Source of the DNA: Pannonibacter phragmitetus DSM 14782 | Lineage (GTDB): Bacteria; Pseudomonadota; Alphaproteobacteria; Rhizobiales; Stappiaceae | Direction: 5' to 3' | Length of the DNA stretch: 64,000 nucleotides | NCBI RefSeq assembly: GCF_000382365.1 | Contig: NZ_KB908235.1 | Coordinates: forward strand, 1-64,000 | Position numbers and translations under genes: made by a program | The notes under the pieces: model-generated | Database searches by the model: none | What the model was told of the DNA's origin: nothing | The model's input: the letters and a program-made list of their open reading frames with translations, nothing else | Shown: in pieces, positions 18,091 to 27,658 of the stretch | Position numbering within the stretch: the first letter of the stretch is position 1 | Layout: each line of letters starts with the position of its first letter

Positions 18091-18946
18091 TCTTGCCTTT
18101 CTGACCCGCTCCTCGCCCATCAGCGAAAGCCCCCTGGCCAAGCTGCTGCTGGTGCTTCTGTCCCTGCTGTTCCTGACGGTGTTTCTGGCTCTGCCGGTGC
18201 TTGCGGTCTTCAGCGAAGCCTTCCGCAACGGGCCGGGCGCCTGGGTGGCGGCCATGCAGGATCCGGATGCTCTGTCTGCCATCCGCCTGACTTTGCTGGT
18301 TGCGGCCATTGCCGTGCCGCTCAATCTGGTCTTCGGCGTGGCGGCGGCCTGGGCCATTGCCAAGTTCGAGTTCAAGGGCAAGGCATTCCTGATCACGCTG
18401 ATCGATCTGCCGTTCTCCGTGTCTCCGGTCATCTCGGGGCTGGTTTACGTGCTGCTGTTCGGCTCCGGCAGCGTGCTCGGGCCCTGGCTGAAGGGCTATG
18501 GCATCGAGATCCTCTTTGCCGTGCCGGGCATCGTGCTGGCGACGGTCTTCGTCACCTTTCCCTTCGTGGCGCGGGAGCTGATCCCGCTGATGCAGGAGCA
18601 GGGCACGGGCGATGAGGAAGCCGCCCTCAGCCTCGGGGCCAGCGGTTGGCAGACCTTCTGGCGTGTGACGCTTCCGAACATCCGCTGGGGCCTGCTCTAT
18701 GGCGTGCTGCTGTGCAATGCCCGTGCCATGGGCGAGTTCGGCGCCGTATCGGTGGTCTCCGGCCACATTCGCGGCGTGACCAACACCATGCCGCTGCATA
18801 TCGAGATCCTCTACAACGAATACAACTTTGCCGCTGCCTTTGCCGTCGCCTCGCTGCTGGCCGGTCTGGCGCTGCTGACCCTCATCCTCAAGACCGCAAT
18901 CGAGCTGCGCTACGCCGGACAATTGTCCGCCTCGCGCGGCCATTGA
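18083..18946 (+). CDS. cysW: Sulfate ABC transporter permease CysW
   Basis: This 287-residue permease has the CysW pattern [39 protein letters not shown] and the EAA region [21 protein letters not shown] prefer the ATG at 18083 over 18077 because GGAG at 18071-18074 is then 8 bases away. It overlaps the cysT stop, giving coupled translation. Length and order match the family. Confidence 0.93.
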   Translation: MADLAFLTRSSPISESPLAKLLLVLLSLLFLTVFLALPVLAVFSEAFRNGPGAWVAAMQDPDALSAIRLTLLVAAIAVPLNLVFGVAAAWAIAKFEFKGKAFLITLIDLPFSVSPVISGLVYVLLFGSGSVLGPWLKGYGIEILFAVPGIVLATVFVTFPFVARELIPLMQEQGTGDEEAALSLGASGWQTFWRVTLPNIRWGLLYGVLLCNARAMGEFGAVSVVSGHIRGVTNTMPLHIEILYNEYNFAAAFAVASLLAGLALLTLILKTAIELRYAGQLSASRGH

Positions 18947-18959
18947 TGGAGCCTGACCC

Positions 18960-20072
<1,113 letters not shown>

Positions 20073-20172
20073 GGGCTTGTTGCCGGTTCCTTTTGCCGGG
20101 CTTGGGCTTTTGTCCTGGCCCGGCTAGAGTTGCGGCAGTGTAACAGCCGGACAGGATGGCGGCAGGGGCGGC

Positions 20173-20367
20173 GTGAGGTTCTATAAATGGCGCAAGCGCT
20201 CCGGCTGCATGATTCCATCCGAAGTGAAACGGATGAAGGCCAAGCGGCGGACCTTTGAGCAAATTGCTGTGGATTTGGTAACTAGCAGGTCGAGTGTATT
20301 TCGAGCGCTTCGTCCGCGACCGTTAGCTTTACTCTTTAAGGGGGGCAATGCCTTCTCAAGTTGGTGA
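20173..20367 (+). pseudogene. Possible degraded helix-turn-helix tail of a recombinase
   Basis: In the 380-bp gap between cysA and the AAA+ ATPase, one frame reads KRMKAKRRTFEQIAVDL followed by VTSRSSVFRAL. This resembles the helix-turn-helix at the C-terminus of serine recombinases, but it has no catalytic domain and then runs into AT-rich sequence without family features. If real it is a relic of the event that brought in the ATPase. The rest of the gap shows only the hairpin at 20095-20124. Confidence 0.25.
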
Positions 20368-20451
20368 TTATCTAGCACTTTAAGCTTGCGACCCTCGGCT
20401 AGAATTGTCTACGCTTGCTGAACGCGGCCGAGCAGAAAGCGAAGGGTGAAT

Positions 20452-22038
20452 ATGTCATCCGATCTGAAGACAATTCAAAAATGTATCATGGGGTTTGCTA
20501 AGCGTTCTGAGAAGGTAAGCTCTGAGATATTGGCAAAGACTTTTGTTGATACGGAGCCGCTGGCGGATGTAATTCATACAAAGAATAGTCAGATTGTTTA
20601 TGGGAGAAGGGGGACTGGAAAGACGCATGCTTTGTTATACCTTGCTGAGCAGGTTAACAGGGGTGGTGATTATGCAATATATATAGATTTACGTTCTATT
20701 GGCTCAGATGGATCAATTTACAATGATGATCGCCTCTCACTTGCTGAGCGGAGCTCAAGGCTTATTATAGATGTTCTCAATGCCATTGCCGGTCACTTGT
20801 TTGAGGTGGCTGTGTCAGCCATCAGCACCGCGTTGCATCCCCAGCAGATATCCCTTCGGGTTGATGACTTCGAAAAGGCGATTTCTGAGGTAAGGGTTGT
20901 CGGTGAAACGACTGCTCTTGTCAGAGAGGCCGCGACTTCACAGAGTGTTTCCGAAGTCCATGCTGATTTCTCGGTCCGTGACGGCTCTCTAGCGTTGGGA
21001 GGCAAAAGCTCCGGCAACTTTGGACATGAGTCAGAAAGGCACATGCAAAATGTTGGAAAACAACGTGTATCGGTAAACTTTGGCCGAGTGCAGGGAACTT
21101 TGCGGTCGCTCCTGTCCGTGCTTAGTCCTGGGACGTTTTGGGTCTTGTTCGACGAGTGGTCCGAGATTCCAGTCGACCTTCAGCCCTACCTCGCGGACCT
21201 TCTACGTAGAACTCTAATGCCCGTTGAAAATGTGGTGGTTAAGATCGGCGCTATAGAACATCGCTCGTTGTTTTATCTACCCGGCGAGAGAGGAGAGTAT
21301 GTTGGTCTAGAGCTGGGAGCTGACATCTCGGCAGACATCAACCTTGATGACTTTCTCGTATTCGAAAGTAATCAGCATAGGTCCCTGCAATTTTTCAAAA
21401 ATTTGTTTTACAGGCACTTGCAAGCGGGCGGAGACTTTGCAGACGTTAAGTCTGCTGATCAATTGGTTCAGCTCTTGTTCACGCAGGTCAATGCGTTCGA
21501 GGAATTGGTCAGGGCATCTGAGGGGGTCCCTCGGGATGCGTTGAATCTTGCTACTAAAGTTGTAACGAAGGCATTTGGGAACAAAGCGTCAGTCGTTGAT
21601 GTAAGAACTGCGGCCAGGGATTGGTATCTCCAAGACAAAGCGTCGCCTGTTAACTCGAATGTTGTACTTTCGAGTATTTTGGAGTTTATTATTGACTATG
21701 TCATCGGTCAGCGCAAAGCGAGGGCGTTTCTAGTTAAATCAGGAAGTCGCGATAGTCATATCGATAGACTATATGATGCTCGAGTGATTCATACCTTGAA
21801 GAAAAACATTTCGTCTCACGACGAGCCAGGTGTCCGGTATGATGCATTTAAGATCGACTACGGATGTTATGTTGAGCTTATCAACACACAGAAAGCTCCA
21901 GCAGGCCTGTTCCAGACAGACGCTTTTGACTACATCGACGTCCCAGTTGACGATTATCGTTCGATACGCCGAGCGATTCTGAATGCGGAAGATATTCTGC
22001 GAATTGAGAGTGGTTTGTTTGGTAATTCAGCGTGCTGA
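20452..22038 (+). CDS. AAA+ P-loop ATPase, ORC/CDC6- or STAND-like, possibly a defence gene
   Basis: This 528-residue ATPase has no close named relative that I can recognise. Walker A is GRRGTGKTH (about 51-59), Walker B WVLFDEWSEIP (DE at about 234-235), and a sensor-2-like arginine lies in SEGVPRDAL (about R361). The C-terminal ~150 residues look like winged-helix or effector sequence. It is clearly AT-richer than its neighbours, with unlike codon use (many TTA, ATA, AGA), suggesting recent transfer. GAAGGG precedes the ATG at 20452; a GTG at 20446 is an alternative. No partner gene is adjacent. Standalone ATPases of this kind often occur in defence islands; that role is inference. Confidence 0.7.
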   Translation: MSSDLKTIQKCIMGFAKRSEKVSSEILAKTFVDTEPLADVIHTKNSQIVYGRRGTGKTHALLYLAEQVNRGGDYAIYIDLRSIGSDGSIYNDDRLSLAERSSRLIIDVLNAIAGHLFEVAVSAISTALHPQQISLRVDDFEKAISEVRVVGETTALVREAATSQSVSEVHADFSVRDGSLALGGKSSGNFGHESERHMQNVGKQRVSVNFGRVQGTLRSLLSVLSPGTFWVLFDEWSEIPVDLQPYLADLLRRTLMPVENVVVKIGAIEHRSLFYLPGERGEYVGLELGADISADINLDDFLVFESNQHRSLQFFKNLFYRHLQAGGDFADVKSADQLVQLLFTQVNAFEELVRASEGVPRDALNLATKVVTKAFGNKASVVDVRTAARDWYLQDKASPVNSNVVLSSILEFIIDYVIGQRKARAFLVKSGSRDSHIDRLYDARVIHTLKKNISSHDEPGVRYDAFKIDYGCYVELINTQKAPAGLFQTDAFDYIDVPVDDYRSIRRAILNAEDILRIESGLFGNSAC

Positions 22039-22391
22039 AGATCGCTGTTTGTTGGTCTGGCTTTTGACTGCTCCATAGTTGGTGACGCGAAGCTGCTTTG
22101 GCACGAATGGAGTGCGCCTTGCAGTGCACGTCGAACATCTTATAGAAAGTGGCTGCAAATTGCTTGCCGCTATAAAAGCCGCTAGAAAGACACATTGGGG
22201 TGTACGAAATAGATCAATGGTATCAGCGTTTAAGGCGGCTCCACCCGGTCCCACGCCATCCTAACCAGACTGGGAAATTGAACGCATCTTTCTGGGAGAG
22301 GGAACTCCCGCCTCTGGGGATGGCCGCGCGCCGCTGTTGCCGCTGACGCTTCCTGTCTAGATTGGGTCTGACAGGCACAGGAGACGAGACG
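22039..22391. other. Intergenic region after the AAA+ ATPase
   Basis: About 350 bases with no supportable gene. The first ~200 keep the AT-richer composition of the ATPase gene and then give way to GC-rich sequence, so the right edge of the transferred segment probably lies near 22230-22260. I see no terminal repeat, integrase or tRNA here. Confidence 0.4.
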
Positions 22392-23501
22392 GTGAAAGTT
22401 GCGATTGTTGGCGCTGGTATTGGCGGGTTGCCGGCAGCATGGGCCTTGCGCAAGGCCGGTGTGGCGGTGACGGTTTTTGATCAGGGGCCGATCCCCAATC
22501 CGCTGGCCACCTCTCACGACGAGCACCGCATCACCCGCCACATCTATCCGGGGCTGGATGGCTACGGCCAGCTGATGCCACAGGCCTTCCGCGCCTATGA
22601 TGCGCTCTGGCAGGATCTGGGGCAGTGCCATTTCGAGCCGCGCCCGATGGTGCATGTCTCGCGCGGGGAGGTGAGCTATTTTTCCGCCGCCGAAGCGGAA
22701 ATGAACGCGCTGGGCATCCCCATCCGCCCCCTGCCGCTGGACGGGCTTGCGGCCATGATCCCGGTGCTGGAAACCTCCGGCATCCGCGAGGCTTTCGAGG
22801 TGGGCGGAACCGGTGTGCTTTTTGCTGCCCGCACGATCACCGCCCTTGCCGCCTGGCTGGCAGAAAACGGCGCGAACCTCAGGCCTCACTCCCGCGTGAC
22901 GGATGTTGACCCGGATAGCGCCACGGTAACGGTAAATGGCAGCCGCGAGAGCTTCGATGCGGTCATCGTGGCCGCCGGTGCCTGGGTGAGCGATCTGGTG
23001 CCTTCCGCCGCCTGCCGCCTCGTGCCTTCGCGCCAGCTGGTGCTCTATCTGGAGCCGCCGCAGGATATGGCCGCCGCCTGGGCGCTGGCACCCATCATCA
23101 TCGACATGGGCAGCGGCAGCTATGGCGCCTATGTCCTGCCGCCCTGCAACGGCACACGGCTGAAGATCGGCGACCACCGCTTCACCCGCATCGGCCACGG
23201 CAGCGATGACCGCACGCCCACGCCTGCCGACATTGCCCCGGTGCGCGAGGCCCTGACCGGCACGCTGCGCGGCTCTGACCGCTACCGGATCATCGAGGAA
23301 AAGATCTGCTACTACACCGTCTCGGCGGACGAGCGCTTCGTCAGCGAGCCGCTGGGCAAGTCCGGCTGGCTGCTCAGCGCCTGTTCCGGTCACGGCTTCA
23401 AGCTCGGCCCGCTGATGGGCCTCGGCGTGGCTGACGCCCTCACCGGCAAACGGACTGCGGAGGATGTATCGCGCTGGGCTGCTGGATTAAGTGGGGCCTG
23501 A
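22392..23501 (+). CDS. FAD-dependent amine/amino-acid oxidoreductase (DAO family)
   Basis: The product has 369 residues. An N-terminal Rossmann motif VAIVGAGIGGLPAAWALRKA binds FAD. DEHRITRHIYPGLDGY resembles the sarcosine oxidase / N-methyltryptophan oxidase region. VIVAAGAWVSDL and the C-terminal GWLLSACSGHGFKLGPLMG are typical of DadA/SoxA-type enzymes, the latter near the covalent-flavin region in monomeric sarcosine oxidases. The GTG start at 22392 follows AGGAGACGAGACG; no ATG fits the family start. The substrate (a secondary amine or D-amino acid) is unknown. It stands alone. Confidence 0.8.
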   Translation: MKVAIVGAGIGGLPAAWALRKAGVAVTVFDQGPIPNPLATSHDEHRITRHIYPGLDGYGQLMPQAFRAYDALWQDLGQCHFEPRPMVHVSRGEVSYFSAAEAEMNALGIPIRPLPLDGLAAMIPVLETSGIREAFEVGGTGVLFAARTITALAAWLAENGANLRPHSRVTDVDPDSATVTVNGSRESFDAVIVAAGAWVSDLVPSAACRLVPSRQLVLYLEPPQDMAAAWALAPIIIDMGSGSYGAYVLPPCNGTRLKIGDHRFTRIGHGSDDRTPTPADIAPVREALTGTLRGSDRYRIIEEKICYYTVSADERFVSEPLGKSGWLLSACSGHGFKLGPLMGLGVADALTGKRTAEDVSRWAAGLSGA

Positions 23502-23504
23502 GGG

Positions 23505-24690
23505 GCGGCCCTTCGAGGTGCTGCCCGTGCGGATGGGGAACGGCATGGGTGCCATGGTCAAGCCATGGCATGACGGAGTGTGTGGGTGGCCCGGAGTGTC
23601 AGAACCGGCGCTGCGGCCTTGCGCCGTCCAGCCACCTTGCGCAGTCCTGCCACCTTGGCAAAGTCCACGCCGCCATCACGCTAAAACCCCTCCACTTTCG
23701 TCATGCCATGGCTTGACCATGGCATCCACCCCGATGCGTCTCAGCACATTGTGCGCGGAATCGGTGACGACGCGACCCTTCGAGATTCTGCCCGTGCGGA
23801 TGGGGAACGGCATGGGTGCCATGGTCAAGCCATGGCATGACGGAGAAAAGGGAGGGGCGGAGCGTCAGAACCGGCGCTGCGGCCTTGCCCCGTCCAGCCA
23901 CCTTGCGCAGTCCTGCCTCCTTGGCAAAGTCCACGCCGCCATCACGCTAAAACCCCTCCGCTTTCGTCCTGCCATGGCTCGACCATGGCATCCACCCCGA
24001 TGCGTCTCAGCACACTGTGCGGAGGATCGGGGCTCTGTGACGACGCGACCCCTCGAGATGCTGCCCGTGCGGATGGGGAATGGCATGGGTGCCATGGTCA
24101 AGCCATGGCAGGACGGAGTGTTTGGGTGGCCCGGAGTGTCAGAACCGGCGCTGCGGCCTTGCGCCGTCCTGCCGTCTTGCGCAGTCCCGCCGCCTCGCCA
24201 ATGACCTCGCCGCCATAACGCGAGAACCCCTCCGCTTTCGTCCTGCCATGGCTCGACCATGGCATCCACCCCGATGCGTCTCAGCACGTTGTGCACGGGA
24301 TTGGGCCCCTGTGACGATGAGACCCTTCGAGGTGCTGCCCGTGCGGATGGGGAACGGCATGGGTACCATGGTCAAGCCATGGCATGACCGAGTGTGTGGG
24401 TGGCCCGGAGTGTCAGAACCGGCACTGCGGCCTTGCGCCGTCCTGCCACCTTGCGCAGTCCCGCCGCCTCGCCAATGACCACGCCGCCATCACGCGAAAA
24501 CCCCTCCGCTTTCGTCCTGCCATGGCTCGACCATGGCATCCACCCCGATGCGTCTCAGCACGTTGTGCACGGGATTGGGCCCCTGTGACGATGAGACCCT
24601 TCGAGGTGCTGCCCGTGCCGATGGGGAATGGCATGGGTGCCATGGTCAAGCCATGGCATGACGGAGTGAGGGGCGGAGCGTCAGAACCGG
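23505..24690. repeat. Five-copy tandem repeat block, ~274-bp period, with paired palindromes
   Basis: The element beginning CTGCCCGTGCGGATGGGG recurs at 23521, 23788, 24061, 24335 and 24609 (periods 267, 273, 274, 274). The fifth unit is cut short. Each full unit carries ATGGTCAAGCCATGGCAT and, about 150 bp later, its inverse TGCCATGGCTTGACCATGGC, so the unit can fold on itself. Open frames through the block translate to recurring peptides (MVKPWHDG, CHGLTMA) and are not genes. The block fills the space between the oxidase and metQ. Confidence 0.85.
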
Positions 24691-24723
24691 CGCACATGTT
24701 CGCCGCAGCTTCCCAAAAACAAC

Positions 24724-24755
24724 AGCGCCCCAATCCATCGCTGGAAAGGGGCGCT
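24724..24755 (-). terminator. Rho-independent terminator of metNIQ
   Basis: On the minus strand, AGCGCCCC (24755-24748) pairs with GGGGCGCT (24731-24724) and is followed by a T-rich run (GTTGTTTTTGG). It lies about 30 bp after the metQ stop. Confidence 0.7.
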
Positions 24756-24786
24756 GCCGTTTGCTTCGGTCAAAGTTCCGGGCTGA

Positions 24787-25584
24787 TTACCAGCCGGCGA
24801 GAACTGCGCCGTGGAACGTGTCTTCCACGAACTTGCGCACTTCGTCGGAATTGTAGGTTTCCACGAGGGTCTTCACCCAGGCGGCGTCCTTGTCCTGCGT
24901 GCGCACGGCGATCAGGTTCACGTAAGGACCCTTCGGGCTTTCGCGCAGGATCGGGTCCTTGACCGGATCAAGGCCGGCTTCCTTGGCATAGTTGGTGTTG
25001 ATGCCGGCGGCATCCACATCCGGCAGCGAGCGCGGCAGCTGGGCGGCGTCGATCTCGACGATCTTCAGGTTCTTCGGGTTCTCGACGATGTCGGCGATGG
25101 AGGCCTTGACGCCTGCATCTTCACGCAGCTTCAGCACGCCCGCGTCATCCAGCAGCAGCAGCACGCGGCCGCCGTTGGTCGGATCGTTCGGGATGGCAAC
25201 CGTCGCGCCTTCCGGCAGGTCGGTGATCGCCTTGTGCTTCTGCGAATAGACGCCGATGGGAAAGTTGACCGTGAAGGCCACATCCGTCAGCTGATAGCCG
25301 CGGTCGGCCACCTGGTTGTCGAGATAAGGCTTGTGCTGGAAGGAGTTGGCCTGCAGATCACCGGCATTCAGCGCCTCGTTCGGCACCACATAGTCGGAGA
25401 ATTCGAGGATCTCGATGTCGAGCCCCTTCGGCGCGGCAAGGCGCTTCACTTCTTCCATGATCTGGGCATGGGGGCCGGGGGTGACGCCGACCTTGATCGT
25501 CTCGGCAAAAGCCGGGGCGGCAGCGAAGAGGGTGAGGGCAGCAACGGCGCCCGTCAGGGACGCGGTAATGGACTTGAAGAGCAT
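24787..25584 (-). CDS. metQ: MetQ/NlpA-family ABC transporter substrate-binding protein
   Basis: This 265-residue methionine-type binding protein has IKVGVTPGPHAQIMEEV, the QANSFQHKPYLDNQ motif, ATVAIPNDPTNGGRVLLLL and VNLIAVRTQDKD. The leader ends in AFA before ETIKVG with no lipobox cysteine, so it appears to be a soluble periplasmic protein and not the usual lipoprotein. The ATG at 25584 is preceded by CGGAGTG. It is last in the metN-metI-metQ order. Confidence 0.9.
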   Translation of the reverse strand: MLFKSITASLTGAVAALTLFAAAPAFAETIKVGVTPGPHAQIMEEVKRLAAPKGLDIEILEFSDYVVPNEALNAGDLQANSFQHKPYLDNQVADRGYQLTDVAFTVNFPIGVYSQKHKAITDLPEGATVAIPNDPTNGGRVLLLLDDAGVLKLREDAGVKASIADIVENPKNLKIVEIDAAQLPRSLPDVDAAGINTNYAKEAGLDPVKDPILRESPKGPYVNLIAVRTQDKDAAWVKTLVETYNSDEVRKFVEDTFHGAVLAGW

Positions 25585-25622
25585 GTGAGCACTCCGGTTC
25601 TGGGAAAGGACAAGCGGAAACT

Positions 25623-26300
25623 TCAATGCCGGGCGCGCTTGTCGAAGCGCCGGGCAAGGCTGTCGCCAAGGCTTTGCACGCCTTGCACAAGAAGGATGAG
25701 CACCAGCACCACCGCCAGCATCACGTCGGGCATGAAGCGCTGGTAGCCGAAGCGGATGCCGAGATCACCAAGGCCCCCGCCGCCGACGGCGCCGACCATG
25801 GCCGAATAGCCGATAAGGCTGACGGCGGTGAAGGTGAGGGCGTGAGTGATGGCAGGCAGCGCCTCCGGCAGCAGCACCTTGCGCACGATCTGCAAGGGCG
25901 TTGCCCCCATGGCGCGGGCGGCCTCGATCAGGCCCTGATCCACGCCCCGGATTGCGCCTTCGATGACACGGGCAACGAACGGCGTGGCGCCGATCGTCAG
26001 CGGCACGATGGCCGCAGTGGTGCCAATCGACGTGCCCGCGATCAGCCGGGTCAGCGGCACGATGGCCACCACCAGAATGATGAAGGGGGTGGAGCGCGCC
26101 GCGTTGACGATGAGGCCCAGCACGGCATTGAGGGCGGGGGCGGCAAACAGCTCGCCCTTGCGGCTGGTGGCCAGGAACACGCCCAGCGGCAGGCCGATGG
26201 CCGTTGCCAGAAGGCCGGAAACGGCAACCATGTGAAGGGTTTGCAGCAGGCTGTCGAAGATCAGCTTGAGAATGTGCGGCGGCAGGAAATCAGGCAACAT
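25623..26300 (-). CDS. metI: Methionine ABC transporter permease MetI
   Basis: This 225-residue permease has five to six helices, with RSTPFIILVVAIVPLTRLIAG, the EAA-like loop EAARAMGATPLQIVRKVLLPEALP and SAMVGAVGGGGLGDLGIRFG, all typical of MetI. The ATG at 26300 has GAGGTG 8 bases upstream and overlaps the metN end; a TTG at 26306 is also possible. Confidence 0.92.
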   Translation of the reverse strand: MLPDFLPPHILKLIFDSLLQTLHMVAVSGLLATAIGLPLGVFLATSRKGELFAAPALNAVLGLIVNAARSTPFIILVVAIVPLTRLIAGTSIGTTAAIVPLTIGATPFVARVIEGAIRGVDQGLIEAARAMGATPLQIVRKVLLPEALPAITHALTFTAVSLIGYSAMVGAVGGGGLGDLGIRFGYQRFMPDVMLAVVLVLILLVQGVQSLGDSLARRFDKRARH

Positions 26301-27396
26301 AGCCAAGCACCTCGCTGGTCAGGCCGTGGGAGCGGGCTCCCGCCTCAACGGCGGCAAGGGTTTCAGGTGCGGCATCGACGCTGACGACCAGCTGGCCATA
26401 GGTTTGGCCTGCGATCTGGTCGATCTTGCCCTGCACGATGGACAGGTCGAGCCCCAGCGTGCGCGAGAAGTGGCTGATGAACGGGCTCTGGCTGCCTTCG
26501 CCCTTGAAGATCAGGCGCACCAGCGCCTGCCCGCCGGGCTGGGGCGTGCTCTGCAACTTCGCGCGCAGATGCTCCGGCAGCACGGCGCCGGTCACGGCCG
26601 AGACGAAGCTGCGCGTGGTGGCGTGCTGCGGCTCTGTAAAGACATCGAAGGTGCGGCCATGCTCGACGATCTTGCCGCCGTCGATCACCGCCACCTCGTC
26701 GGTGATGGCGTTGATCACGCTCATTTCGTGGGTGATGAGCAGGATGGTGAGGCCCAGTTCCCGGTTCACCTGCCGCAGCAGGTCAAGGATCTGCTCCGTC
26801 GTTTCCGGGTCGAGTGCCGATGTCGCCTCGTCGGACAGCAGCACCTTGGGATCGGTGGCCAGAGCCCGGGCGATGCCGACGCGCTGCTTCTGGCCGCCGG
26901 AGAGCTCGGCCGGATAGCGGTCTGCCTTGCCGTCGAGGCCGACGAGATCCAGCAGCGGGCGCACCCGCCGTTCGATCTCGGACCGGCTGGCGCCGATGAT
27001 TTCCAGCGGCAGGGCCACGTTGTCGAACACGGTGCGCCGGGCCAGCAGGTTGAAGTGCTGGAAGATCATGCCGATGGAGCGGCGCTCGGCGCGCAAAGCC
27101 GCTTCGCTCAACTGCGTCAGGTCGGTACCATCGACGATCACCGCGCCCCGGCTGGGACGCTCCAGCCCGTTGACGAGGCGGATCAGGGTGGATTTGCCAG
27201 CACCCGAACGCCCGATGACGCCCAGAATGCGCCCGCGCGCGACGGACAGGTCAATGTCCTTCAGCGCCTCGACGGCAGCATGGCCGCTGCGGGCCGGATA
27301 GATCTTCGCCACGCCCTTGATCTGCACCAGAGGCGCCGGGCTGCCGTCAGCTTCTGTGGACGCAAGACTGTGCGGATCGGGCGGAATGGATTGCAT
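26290..27396 (-). CDS. metN: Methionine ABC transporter ATP-binding protein MetN
   Basis: This 368-residue ATPase has Walker A GRSGAGKST, signature LSGGQKQR and Walker B LLSDEATSALDP. A C-terminal NIL domain (about the last 80 residues, LVRLIFKGEGSQSPFIS) binds methionine and feeds back on transport. The start is uncertain: I use the ATG at 27396, which leaves a ~25-residue leader before IKGVAKIYP; the Shine-Dalgarno there is weak. It heads the metNIQ operon and is divergent from cas3. Confidence 0.88.
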   Translation of the reverse strand: MQSIPPDPHSLASTEADGSPAPLVQIKGVAKIYPARSGHAAVEALKDIDLSVARGRILGVIGRSGAGKSTLIRLVNGLERPSRGAVIVDGTDLTQLSEAALRAERRSIGMIFQHFNLLARRTVFDNVALPLEIIGASRSEIERRVRPLLDLVGLDGKADRYPAELSGGQKQRVGIARALATDPKVLLSDEATSALDPETTEQILDLLRQVNRELGLTILLITHEMSVINAITDEVAVIDGGKIVEHGRTFDVFTEPQHATTRSFVSAVTGAVLPEHLRAKLQSTPQPGGQALVRLIFKGEGSQSPFISHFSRTLGLDLSIVQGKIDQIAGQTYGQLVVSVDAAPETLAAVEAGARSHGLTSEVLGYVA

Positions 27397-27658
27397 GTTC
27401 ACGGGGGCAAGGAACCTGTTGGAAGGACCGCCCGCAACGCCCCGGGAGGGGGCCTGCTGGCAGACTGTGACTCTAATATCCCAGAGCCGCGCCTCCGGCG
27501 CGAGGGACCGGGTCATCTATATCGCCTCAATACCGGATCGGCTTGGCCCGAAACGCAAAATACGGGGAAAAAATTTTCAGGACGTGGCGAAGCCTCTGCC
27601 GCATTGACCGCATGCACGTGATGATTGATGAAAGCAGAAGAGCTGCAAGGGGTTGAGC

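Noticed and set aside
16147-18432. A 761-codon minus-strand open frame opposite the sulfate importer
   Set aside because: Antisense shadow of sbp, cysT and cysW, whose motifs are unambiguous.
23491-24962. Several 100-240 codon open frames across the tandem repeats
   Set aside because: They follow the repeat period on both strands and show no protein family. I treat them as translation of repeats.
27397-27658. A SAM-type riboswitch before metN
   Set aside because: I looked for the known SAM-I and SAM-II core patterns in the divergent metN/cas3 region and did not see them. The region is GC-rich with no clear aptamer. A covariance search would settle it.
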